A stretch of DNA of 64,000 bases from DAOUJH01 sp965248955 (lineage in GTDB: Bacteria; Chloroflexota; Dehalococcoidia; Lucifugimonadales; QGNO01): positions 1,426,001 to 1,490,000 of the forward strand of contig OZ252212.1 of assembly GCA_965248955.1 (NCBI GenBank), given 5' to 3'. Position numbers and translations under genes: made by a program. Shown here piece by piece: positions 51,880 through 59,681 of the stretch; within the stretch, counting starts at the first letter, position 1; the number at the start of each line of letters is the position of its first letter. Under the pieces are notes generated by a model that was not told the origin of the DNA, searched no databases, and worked only from the letters and a program-made list of their open reading frames with translations.

Positions 51880-52820
51880 AACGGCCCAGCCACGGTATTT
51901 TCAACGTGGACAAGCCGCCAGGCATCACCTCCATGGATGTGGTGCGGCAGATCAAGCGGTTTTCCTCTCAAAGGCACGTGGGACACGCCGGGACGCTTGA
52001 TCCGGCGGCTACAGGAGTCTTGCCCGTTTGCCTGGGTCAGGCCACCCGCCTCATGCAGTTCATTGTTAACACTCGCAAAGAGTATCTGGCCACCGTCCAT
52101 CTGGGCGTATCCACTGATACTTACGACAGCGTAGGCGAAATAATCCACAGGCAAGACGTCTCAGACGTAACCGCCGGGATGATAGAGGTAGCCCTGGCGC
52201 CTTTGAGAGGCGTGGTAGAGCAGACGCCCCCCGCCTTCAGTGCACTGAAGAAGCAGGGCCGGCGTCTCTATGCGCTGGCGCGGGATGGCGTTGCCGTGCA
52301 AGCCCCTCCAAGGACGGTTGAAGTGCTCAAGTTGGAGCTGATTGAATGGCAACCGCCGCAAGCCAGGCTTTCCGTGCAGTGCAGCCGGGGATTCTACGTA
52401 CGTTCTCTGGCCCATGACCTGGGGCAGGCGCTGGGGTGCGGAGCCCACCTCTCCCAGCTGCGCCGTCTGCGTACCGGCCCTTTCTGCGCTGATGACGCCA
52501 CCCCCCTGGAGTCCTTGAGTACCTCTTTGGGAAACAATACCTGGGAACCGTTGTTCCTCCCCTCGGATTGCGTTGTGCTCCACTTGCCCGCCGTTCAAAT
52601 GGACTCCTGGGAAGCGAGCCAGGTGATGAACGGCCAGGCCGTCCCCCTAAGTCCAGGGACTCACTATGCGTCGCATCTTCAGGAGGCAAGAGGCTACAGC
52701 CGCGACGGCCTCTTCGTTGCTCTGATGAGATTCGACCGAGCCTCTGCAGTGTGGCGGCCTTTCAAGGTGTTCGATATGGACAGGCCTTCTCCTTACAGCA
52801 ACCACAATCCTCTGGTTTGA
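51876..52820 (+). CDS. truB: tRNA pseudouridine(55) synthase TruB
   Basis: A 314-residue pseudouridine synthase starting at TTG 51876. GIFNVDKPPGITSMDVVRQIKR, GHAGTLDPAATGVLPVCLGQATRL with the catalytic Asp, and the thumb-like later part are present. The C-terminal 70 residues form a PUA-like end. It makes pseudouridine at position 55 of tRNA T loops. It is the last gene of the nusA operon and is convergent with the monophosphatase gene across 23 bases. Confidence 0.95.
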   Translation: MKRPSHGIFNVDKPPGITSMDVVRQIKRFSSQRHVGHAGTLDPAATGVLPVCLGQATRLMQFIVNTRKEYLATVHLGVSTDTYDSVGEIIHRQDVSDVTAGMIEVALAPLRGVVEQTPPAFSALKKQGRRLYALARDGVAVQAPPRTVEVLKLELIEWQPPQARLSVQCSRGFYVRSLAHDLGQALGCGAHLSQLRRLRTGPFCADDATPLESLSTSLGNNTWEPLFLPSDCVVLHLPAVQMDSWEASQVMNGQAVPLSPGTHYASHLQEARGYSRDGLFVALMRFDRASAVWRPFKVFDMDRPSPYSNHNPLV

Positions 52821-52843
52821 GCGGCGGAGAGGTCGAAACCGCA

Positions 52844-53692
52844 CTATTTACCTGACATAGCCCCGATGATCTGGTCATGGACTTCAGGCCAGCCTATGAC
52901 AACCACTGGGAATTCGCCATCCTGGCTCCAATCAAGTGGAGTTCCCAAGGCGTCCGTTACCACGACCCCCAGCTCCGTTGCGATGAGTGCTCCCGCCGCC
53001 AGGTGCACCGGGGTTATCTTGTAGAACACCGCCGCGGCGAGTCGCCCCAGGCATATCTGTGCAATGGGGAAAGCCGCAGAGGAGAACGAGTTGATTTGCC
53101 CCACGCTGCCCACCCAGTCCAGGCTTCCTACCAACGCTCTCTTCCATTCCGCGCCGCCGTCTATCTCCAGGGCAACGGCAACCTCCGACAGCCTGGCGCC
53201 TGGTGAAGAGGAGGTCCAGATACGCCCGTTCCTTGATACACCGTGTCCCCTGACCACGGTCAGCTGGTCTTGCTGCGTCGGTAAAGTGAGGACGCCAAGC
53301 TCCAGGCTTCCACCTTGACGCAGCGCGATGCTCACTCCCCAATGCGCCAGCCCGGTGCTGAATGGGACTGTGCCGCAGAGCGGGTCCACTAGCCATGTCA
53401 GCCCGTCGTCGCCGGCGGCGCCTGTCTGACCGCCAGGCTGGGGTGTATGGCTCTCCTCCGACAGGATGGCGCCCGGCACGTTGTGGACTTTGAGCACCTG
53501 GGTTATCGCTTGGTCTGAAGCTATGTCCGCCTCTGTTACCAGGCCGCCTCCGTCTTTGGTCCAGCTGTTCAAGGGTGGCTCTCCCCTCTTCTGCCTGAAC
53601 CGCAGACGCAGCGTTTCCGCGGCCTCTCTGGCAGCTACCAGCGCCGCCTCCAGCGCCTTGACCCTGTCCAGTCCCTGCTCGTTACTACTCAT
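52844..53692 (-). CDS. Inositol monophosphatase family protein
   Basis: A 282-residue member of the lithium-sensitive phosphatase family. DGGGLVTEADIASDQ and GAILSEESH give metal-binding Glu and Asp residues, and TWLVDPLCGTVPFSTGLAHWGVSIAL is the core motif, where Cys replaces the usual Asp-Gly-Thr Asp (D-P-L-D/I-G-T). The C-terminus has AGALIATELGVVVTDALG in place of the WDxAAG motif. With both key Asp changes, phosphatase activity is doubtful. It overlaps the SDR gene by 8 bases. Confidence 0.75.
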   Translation of the reverse strand: MSSNEQGLDRVKALEAALVAAREAAETLRLRFRQKRGEPPLNSWTKDGGGLVTEADIASDQAITQVLKVHNVPGAILSEESHTPQPGGQTGAAGDDGLTWLVDPLCGTVPFSTGLAHWGVSIALRQGGSLELGVLTLPTQQDQLTVVRGHGVSRNGRIWTSSSPGARLSEVAVALEIDGGAEWKRALVGSLDWVGSVGQINSFSSAAFPIAQICLGRLAAAVFYKITPVHLAAGALIATELGVVVTDALGTPLDWSQDGEFPVVVIGWPEVHDQIIGAMSGK

Positions 53693-54590
53693 TGTCGCCG
53701 CTTGCCAGGTCTTTAGTCAGAGAGTTGGGCATGATGAGATCCAGATCATCAAGCGACCAGTCGCCGCTCTTGAGCAATGTCCTCACGACTTGCCTTGGAG
53801 AATAGACGGTCATTGGCAGCCCGAAGGCGCCAATGACCTGCCCCGTTATATTGGCGGCTGCCTCTGTACAGAGATACGCTATCTTGGGAGCGTTCCGCTC
53901 CGCTGAGCGAGCGCCTTCCATGACGGGAGCGCCTGAGGAACGTCCCCATTGCTCTATGTAGGCTCTGGCCGTCTCCGGCATGCCCTCTGTCATCCTGGTA
54001 TCGGCCCCGGGTAGGACAGCGTTGGCCGTGATGTTGTAAGGGGACAGCTCCTTTGCCAGGGACTGGGCAAGGCCAATCTGCCCTGCTTTGGCCGCCGAGT
54101 AGTTGGCCTGACCCAGGTTGCCCAGCGCCGACACCGACGAAAAGAGCAGAATGCGACCGTAACGCTGCCGCATCATGTGAGGTACGGCCTGGCGTACAAG
54201 GTTGAACGCTCCATACAGGTGGACCCGGACAACGTCGTCCCACTCTTCCTCCGACATGTTGAACACCATTCTGTCTCGAAGGATGCCTGCTGCATGGCAG
54301 ACGATGTCCAGTCTTCCGTAGGTATCCAGGGCCGCCTGTACTATGCGTTCCGCCCCTTCAAACGTGGCCACGGAATCATAGCTGGGGATAGCATGGCCTC
54401 CTTCGACTCTTATTCGTGAAACGACGGCATTCGCCGGAGCTTCAGAAGCGCCTGCTCCGCTCAGCGTGCCTCCAGGGTCGTTGACCACCACGGAGCAGCC
54501 TTCACCGGCCAGCCACCTGCTGACAGCGCCCCCAATGCCTCCCCCGCCTCCGGTAACCACAGCGACCCTGCCTTCTAGCCTGTTGCTCAC
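53685..54590 (-). CDS. SDR family oxidoreductase
   Basis: A 301-residue short-chain dehydrogenase related to the peroxisomal multifunctional type. VAVVTGGGGGIGGAVSRWLAGEG is the cofactor loop, VVVNDPGG the second strand, HAAGILRD and LLFSSVSALGNLGQANYSAAKAGQIG give the catalytic Ser, Tyr and Lys. The C-terminal 60 residues extend beyond the fold. Its 5' end overlaps the second SDR by four bases, so both are translated together. Substrate unknown; a 3-hydroxyacyl-type substrate is possible. Confidence 0.87.
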   Translation of the reverse strand: MSNRLEGRVAVVTGGGGGIGGAVSRWLAGEGCSVVVNDPGGTLSGAGASEAPANAVVSRIRVEGGHAIPSYDSVATFEGAERIVQAALDTYGRLDIVCHAAGILRDRMVFNMSEEEWDDVVRVHLYGAFNLVRQAVPHMMRQRYGRILLFSSVSALGNLGQANYSAAKAGQIGLAQSLAKELSPYNITANAVLPGADTRMTEGMPETARAYIEQWGRSSGAPVMEGARSAERNAPKIAYLCTEAAANITGQVIGAFGLPMTVYSPRQVVRTLLKSGDWSLDDLDLIMPNSLTKDLASGDNE

Positions 54591-55369
54591 CGCGACCCTC
54601 CTCCGGGGAAAAGATGCCTGGGCGCCAGCGAGGCAATCTCTTCCACCGAGAACACCTCGGCGCCGTAGAGGGCGCGGGCCACCGCTGGCTTGGAATACAG
54701 GTAGAGCTCTTCCGCGCCGGCGCCGAGCACGTGACCGCTGAACCGGGCCATTGCATCCGTGCAGAGATAAGCGGCCAGGAGAGCGGCGTTCTTGGCGTCG
54801 CTTGCAATTACCACGTTGCAGTTGACGTTGTATCTTTCCATGTCCAGCGCCGCCGTGCGGCTCAGTCCTACTATGGCTTCCAGTGCGGTGTCGTATGCCG
54901 CTGAACGGGGTTGGCCGTATTCAGGCTCTTGGAGCAAGTAGACTATGCGGCCGTTACGTTGCTGACGCATCTGGGCGCAGGCGTGTTTGGTCACCATAAA
55001 CGCGCTTTTCAAAGTTCCCTCCATAGCCGAATCCCAATCCTGCTCTGTCATCTGGGCAATGGGCCAGGAGTGCCGTACGCCTACAACGATAATCAGGACA
55101 TCCACTCTGCCAAAGGAGTCCACCGCAGACTCTACCAGTGCCTTCCCACCCTCCATTGAAGTCACGTTGTAAGAAGCCGGTATGGCTTTGCCTCCGGCAT
55201 CTCTGATTTCAGCGGCTAACTTGTCCGCCTCCCCTGCGTCCGTTGAGTTGATCACCAGTGAAGCGCCTTCTGCGGAAAGGAGAAGTGCCGCTTCCCTGCA
55301 GAAGCCATAATCATCTCCGGCCACTATTGCTGCTCTGTCCTGGAAACGAATGGTTGTGTCTCGTTGCAT
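54587..55369 (-). CDS. Degenerate SDR, partner of the adjacent SDR
   Basis: Read from ATG 55369 (260 residues). The fold is that of an SDR (RAAIVAGDDYGFCREAALLLSAEG), but the TGxxxGxG loop has become AGDDYGF and the Tyr-x3-Lys pair has become YDTALEA, so no catalytic Lys is seen. It probably lacks dehydrogenase activity and may form a complex with the intact SDR with which it overlaps by four bases. A TATAAT box (55385-55380) lies ten bases before the ATG, giving an almost leaderless mRNA. Confidence 0.75.
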   Translation of the reverse strand: MQRDTTIRFQDRAAIVAGDDYGFCREAALLLSAEGASLVINSTDAGEADKLAAEIRDAGGKAIPASYNVTSMEGGKALVESAVDSFGRVDVLIIVVGVRHSWPIAQMTEQDWDSAMEGTLKSAFMVTKHACAQMRQQRNGRIVYLLQEPEYGQPRSAAYDTALEAIVGLSRTAALDMERYNVNCNVVIASDAKNAALLAAYLCTDAMARFSGHVLGAGAEELYLYSKPAVARALYGAEVFSVEEIASLAPRHLFPGGGSR

Positions 55370-55465
55370 TGCATGGTGGATTATACAGGACAATGTCCCG
55401 CCCTCTGGTGCTTCTTAATCAACGGGTTTAGTATTGCACTGCATTTTTCCAACAGGGAGTCACCT

Positions 55466-56719
55466 CTGACACAGGCCGCAACAACGGTTGAGAAAAGGGA
55501 ACGGGCCAGGGCCGAAGAGCCGTCTCTAGGCTTCATGCTTGGCTTGGCGGCGGGCCATTCTGTGAAGCACTTCTACCAACAGGCATTTCTTCTCCTGCTG
55601 CCTCCCATCAAAGCCGCCTTGGGGATCAGCGACGTGCAGGTTGGCATTATTGGCTCCGCCCGGACCATTTCCAGCGCCGGGATCAACATCCCTGCTGGCG
55701 TTGTTGCCGATATGTGGCGGAGCAAAGTCGCGCTCATCTTGGCTTCCAGCCTCAGTTCGCTGGCAATAGGCTATCTGCTCATAGGCGTGGCGCCGAGCTA
55801 TTGGCTGCTCGTCCTGGGTGCAGCCGTCACAGGGGTAGGCACCTCTTTCTGGCATGCTCCCGCCTTTGGGACGCTGGCCGCCGTTTACCCGAGCCGGCGC
55901 GCCACCGCACTGGCGGTACACAGGATGGGAGGCTCCATAGGCGACAGCATATCTCCGGTAGTAGTGGGCGTTCTGCTGGGCGGCTTCACACTGTTTGGCC
56001 TGGAGTGGGCCGGCCTTGGCTGGAGAGCCCTGGCTTTGCTCATGGTGCTGCCCGCGTTGATCAGCGCCGCCACCATTTTCCTGGCCTACCGGGATATACC
56101 TGGCGGAAGCTCTGCAGGGCTGACGCTCAAAGCCTACCTGGAGTCCATGCGGCCGCTGGTCAAGAACAGTGCCGTATTGAGTATGACCACGCTCACTACG
56201 GTAAGGGCTATGGCCCACAACGCTCTCAACATCTTCATAGTCATCTACATGAGCGAAGACTTGGGGTTCTCCTCGTTCAAGATAGGGTACCACGTGGCTC
56301 TGCTCACGCTGTTTGGTATTGGGTTTGCTCCGGCCATGGGGTGGACCGCCGATAGAATAGGCCGCCGCCCCGTGGTATTCGTCGGACTGGCAGCCATATC
56401 AATTCTCATCTACTCATTGCTTTTCTTTGGAGGCGGCGTTGGCTTTGCCGTGGTGCTTGCTCTGCTCGGTCTGTTTCTGTACTCGGTGAACCCCATCATG
56501 CTGGCAGCAGCCATCGACGCTGCAAAGAGGGGCACGGAAGGCTCCGTGACCGCCATTGTGTTCACCGGGGGAGCCATCTTTGGCTCGGCGTCGCCGGTTA
56601 TTGCGGGATGGCTGCGCGGATCGTACGGTATGGACGGCATTTTCTACTTCACCGCCACGATGGTAGCGGTTACCGCTGCGGCCTCACTCGTCGTCCCCAT
56701 CAGAGTGTCCGCAGACTGA
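55466..56719 (+). CDS. MFS transporter
   Basis: About 417 residues with 12 membrane helices. GLAAGHSVKHFYQQAFLLLLPPIKAALGISDVQVG opens helix 1, and GMDGIFYFTATMVAVTAAASLVVPI closes helix 12; MFS motif A is seen as GWTADRIGRRPVVF between helices 8 and 9. The start is uncertain. GGGAG (55455-55459) is spaced six bases from CTG 55466, and ATG 55364 and ATG 55535 are alternatives. It is divergent from the degenerate SDR gene, with overlapping upstream regions. Substrate unknown. Confidence 0.8.
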   Translation: MTQAATTVEKRERARAEEPSLGFMLGLAAGHSVKHFYQQAFLLLLPPIKAALGISDVQVGIIGSARTISSAGINIPAGVVADMWRSKVALILASSLSSLAIGYLLIGVAPSYWLLVLGAAVTGVGTSFWHAPAFGTLAAVYPSRRATALAVHRMGGSIGDSISPVVVGVLLGGFTLFGLEWAGLGWRALALLMVLPALISAATIFLAYRDIPGGSSAGLTLKAYLESMRPLVKNSAVLSMTTLTTVRAMAHNALNIFIVIYMSEDLGFSSFKIGYHVALLTLFGIGFAPAMGWTADRIGRRPVVFVGLAAISILIYSLLFFGGGVGFAVVLALLGLFLYSVNPIMLAAAIDAAKRGTEGSVTAIVFTGGAIFGSASPVIAGWLRGSYGMDGIFYFTATMVAVTAAASLVVPIRVSAD

Positions 56720-56808
56720 CCGATTGATCAGGGAGGGTGCACAGGGGAGGCTAATCATCGGAAATTACGCCTCGTCAAAGTCTCGCCGTAAGGTAAAGGG
56801 AGGATGCA

Positions 56809-57984
56809 ATGAGCTTGTTGATACGCAACGTAAGGCTGGTGGACGGTTCAGGCGCTGCGCCCGTGCCGTCTGTAACCGTGGAGGCGGAGCACGGCCACAT
56901 AACCTGGATGGGCGAAGACGCTGCCCATCCGGCGCGCCACTCGCACACCGAGGAGGTGGACGGACGCGGCTTCACGCTGATACCCGGCATCATCGACTGC
57001 CACGAACACTTCACCAGCGACGGCGGGCCTGACAACGGCGAAATCCTGGCCGCCGATCCGCCGGAAGTGGCCACCCTCAAAGCCGTGGGCAATGCCCGTC
57101 GCGCCCTCCTTTCCGGTATCACCTCGGCAAGAGACGTTGGTTCCAAGGGCGGCATCAACGTCCCCTTCGCTGAATCGGTGGCTGCGGGCAATGTGTTCGG
57201 ACCGCGCATCCTGGCCGCGGGCGACTGGCTGGCTTTCCCGGGTACCTGGGGGCCTTTTGTGCGCACGCTCCACAATATTGAGGAGATGGTACTAGCTGCC
57301 AAAGACCAGGTGCAGAGGGGCGCCGCCCTGATCAAAGTGGGCGCCACCGGCATGACCCCTGAAGGCGAGCAGTTCCCCACGCTTGGGCTGGACGTACTGG
57401 AAGCGGTGGTTCGTATCGCCAGCGAGGCCGGCCTTAAAGTCGCTGCACACTGCGTCGGATATGAGGGCACTCATCAAGCGGTCGAAGCGGGTGTGGCTTC
57501 CATAGAGCACGGCTTCTTCATAGCTGAGGAGACGGCCCGCCTCATGGCGGAGAAGGGCACGTACCTTGTGCCGACCATGTCCACCTGGGACTCCCGCCTC
57601 AGCCAGGGATACATGGCCGGCGAAGACAGGGAGGTGCTGGCACGCACAGAGGAACGCGCCGCCGAATCCATTGCCAGCTTCAAGCGCGCCCTGGCTGCCG
57701 GTGTGAAGGTGGCGCCGGGTTCGGACGCTGGCGGCTCGGCGGTACGGCACGGAATGCTGGCCAGGGAAGTGGAACTGATGGTAGAGAACGGCATGTCCCC
57801 TCCTGGAGCCTTGAGTGCCGCAACCCGCGACGCCGCATCTCTGCTGGGAATTGACGATATGGTAGGCACGCTTGAAACCGGTAGGGTTGCCGACATGGTG
57901 CTAATAGACGGCGACCCGTACTCGGACCCCGCCGCCCTGCGAAACGTCTGGGCCGTGTTCCAGGCAGGTAGACGCGTCCGGTAA
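56809..57984 (+). CDS. Amidohydrolase family protein
   Basis: A 391-residue metal-dependent hydrolase. The H-x-H motif is DCHEHF (H65, H67), the bridging Lys is in LIKVGATGM, and the further metal ligands are in KVAAHCVGYEG, SIEHGFF and APGSDAGG. The C-terminal TLETGRVADMVLIDGDPYSDPAAL is the imidazolonepropionase/prolidase-like signature. Such enzymes cleave amides or cyclic amides, including peptides (Xaa-Arg dipeptidase-like). It lies behind the MFS gene on the same strand, so an imported amide is a plausible substrate. Confidence 0.88.
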   Translation: MSLLIRNVRLVDGSGAAPVPSVTVEAEHGHITWMGEDAAHPARHSHTEEVDGRGFTLIPGIIDCHEHFTSDGGPDNGEILAADPPEVATLKAVGNARRALLSGITSARDVGSKGGINVPFAESVAAGNVFGPRILAAGDWLAFPGTWGPFVRTLHNIEEMVLAAKDQVQRGAALIKVGATGMTPEGEQFPTLGLDVLEAVVRIASEAGLKVAAHCVGYEGTHQAVEAGVASIEHGFFIAEETARLMAEKGTYLVPTMSTWDSRLSQGYMAGEDREVLARTEERAAESIASFKRALAAGVKVAPGSDAGGSAVRHGMLAREVELMVENGMSPPGALSAATRDAASLLGIDDMVGTLETGRVADMVLIDGDPYSDPAALRNVWAVFQAGRRVR

Positions 57985-58049
57985 AGGAAAGAAGCTGCAT
58001 TGATCCTTTGAGCCGGCAACCATTAGGCATCCTTCGTATTATTAAACCG

Positions 58050-59153
58050 CTAGCTATTTGAGTCGTTTGTCCATTCGTATCGTGGTTTGAGAGATGTAAG
58101 CTGGTTGTAACCAATTAGTTTCTCCTTCTGGAGCCTTCCAACCACTATGAATGGAGCTATACCGATTGATTCTGCGAATTCCTTAACGGAGTCCGGTGTG
58201 AAGATGTCTACGCTACAGAAATCTGTCCACTCCTCAGGCTTGATGAGAAAATCTCTTGCAAACCGGTCGGCTTCTGCTTCGATTTCGGTGATGTCCGGGT
58301 CTGCACCGAGTCCATCAATTACAATCCGACGCTGCGTTCGATGCTTGAACAGATGGCAAGCCTCATGGAAGAAGCTGAACCAGAAGATGTCGGCCCACTT
58401 TCGCCGAATGCTCATCTGAATCAATGCCTTCCTATCTGTAAGCCAGCGCGTAGCACCGTTAGCCCCGCTCTTCGGGAACTCCTGTACTATGCAGAACACG
58501 ACACCAGCTTCCCTACAAAGAGCTGACATCGTCGGTATGAACTCTTCAGGCGAATCCTCTGTCATTCCCCTGATCTTGGTTAGGGCCCGATTAAAAACTT
58601 CTTCGTCGTAGTCAGCAGTGAATATCTCTTGTGCATCAAGCTCTCCCTTGCGTAGCCAAGCTGCCAGAGCACCAATAGACACACTCTGTTGAGCAGCCTC
58701 CGTAATTCGGAAGCCGACAGCCTCTTGGTACACTCGTGGCTCAGCAACAGCTACACCGAGAAAGCTAAGCAAGGCTTTCAATTTGCTCTGCTTATCCCGT
58801 CCAGGTTCCAGCCAGCCTCGATTGATCATCTGTTTGATCGGGTAGTCATTTAGCCATTGCACATTAGCTGCGAGCGTGTCCCGGTCACGATTTCGTGCTA
58901 AAGTCATGCGATAGTCGGTCTCGAGGTTGGCCCAAAACTGCGCGTCGATTCCCAAAACCTTCTCCAGCATGATTGCGGTATCCGGCGTGATGGCCTTCTT
59001 TGCCTTGATTATCTCGTTGATCGCCTGCGCTGGCCTGCCTAGCCTTGTCGCGAGCTCCTTCTGAGTCATCCCGCGGGCTTCAAGCTCTTCTTCCAGAACT
59101 TCTCCCGGAGGAACCGGCATGTCCGACACTGCGCGCGGGCTCCTAGTCGTCAT
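58050..59153 (-). CDS. higA: HigA-type antitoxin with ImmA/IrrE metallopeptidase-like domain
   Basis: A 367-residue two-domain protein. Residues 15-80 are a HigA-type XRE helix-turn-helix (PGEVLEEELEARGMTQKELATRLGRPAQAINEII). Residues 200-345 carry an ImmA/IrrE-like domain with the zinc motif HEACH (263-267) and a trailing Glu-rich helix. Most HigA antitoxins are about 100 residues, so this long version is unusual; the peptidase domain may sense or degrade a regulator, or help release the toxin. It overlaps the toxin gene by 11 bases. GC content is below the neighbours. Confidence 0.85.
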   Translation of the reverse strand: MTTRSPRAVSDMPVPPGEVLEEELEARGMTQKELATRLGRPAQAINEIIKAKKAITPDTAIMLEKVLGIDAQFWANLETDYRMTLARNRDRDTLAANVQWLNDYPIKQMINRGWLEPGRDKQSKLKALLSFLGVAVAEPRVYQEAVGFRITEAAQQSVSIGALAAWLRKGELDAQEIFTADYDEEVFNRALTKIRGMTEDSPEEFIPTMSALCREAGVVFCIVQEFPKSGANGATRWLTDRKALIQMSIRRKWADIFWFSFFHEACHLFKHRTQRRIVIDGLGADPDITEIEAEADRFARDFLIKPEEWTDFCSVDIFTPDSVKEFAESIGIAPFIVVGRLQKEKLIGYNQLTSLKPRYEWTNDSNS

Positions 59154-59442
59154 AATGGTTACTCACCTCCTTTATGATCACCTGACTCTCGGTGTCGCCC
59201 TTAGCTACAATGAGACGCCACTTGCCCGTCAAGTAGATGGATAATTCTCCTTGCTTTGATCCTTTCAGTGGATGCAAACGCATAGACCGTATGTTGTACG
59301 CTTCCTGGAAGTCTTTGACTGCATAGAGCTCGTTTATGCGTGTGACGTACTTGCGTCCGACATCTGGCCCCCACTCCCGAATTGCTCCGGCTGACTTCTC
59401 GTAGTTGCGCAAAAGTTTGTTCGTTCTGAAGGATACTTCCAC
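59143..59442 (-). CDS. higB: HigB-type RelE-family toxin
   Basis: A 99-residue RelE-fold toxin starting at GTG 59442. RKYVTRINELYAVKDFQEAYNIRSMRLHPLKGSKQGELSIYLTGKWRLIVAKGD is the HigB signature with the R-x-H-x-L-K-G core. It would cleave ribosome-bound mRNA. Toxin before antitoxin is the normal order of higBA. A palindrome (59445-59461) overlaps its ribosome site and is probably the autoregulatory operator. Confidence 0.9.
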   Translation of the reverse strand: MEVSFRTNKLLRNYEKSAGAIREWGPDVGRKYVTRINELYAVKDFQEAYNIRSMRLHPLKGSKQGELSIYLTGKWRLIVAKGDTESQVIIKEVSNHYDD

Positions 59443-59444
59443 TG

Positions 59445-59461
59445 TTCACCCTATAGGTGAA
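59445..59461. promoter_or_regulatory. Palindromic operator of higBA
   Basis: TTCACCCTATAGGTGAA, a near-perfect inverted repeat, three bases before the higB GTG. On the minus strand a TTGACC ... TAATAT promoter pair lies just upstream (about 59494-59466). HigA-type repressors bind such sites, so the module is probably self-repressing. Confidence 0.65.
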
Positions 59462-59640
59462 ATACATATTAACTTGACAGATGTGCCATGGTCAAGCACA
59501 CGGATGCTGGAAAGCAGGCCTTCTTTACGTGCAAGCAGTCCCGTCCAGGACATACGGCTTGCCTCACATCGCTTGAGTGTGTAAATCGCATCATGTAGAC
59601 TATAAACTTCCTACTGCATGAGTATTGAACTTCCTCAATA

Positions 59641-59669
59641 TTGACATTTGCCTGGTAGTTTCTTACAAT
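59641..59669 (+). promoter_or_regulatory. Promoter of argJ
   Basis: TTGACA (59641-59646), 17-base spacer, TACAAT (59664-59669). The expected start of the RNA (near 59676) is just before the first ATG of the HTH-ArgJ frame at 59682, so the transcript covers the N-terminal domain. The gap 59462-59640 holds the higBA promoter and no gene. Confidence 0.8.
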
Positions 59670-59681
59670 TCCGCCTAAGAT

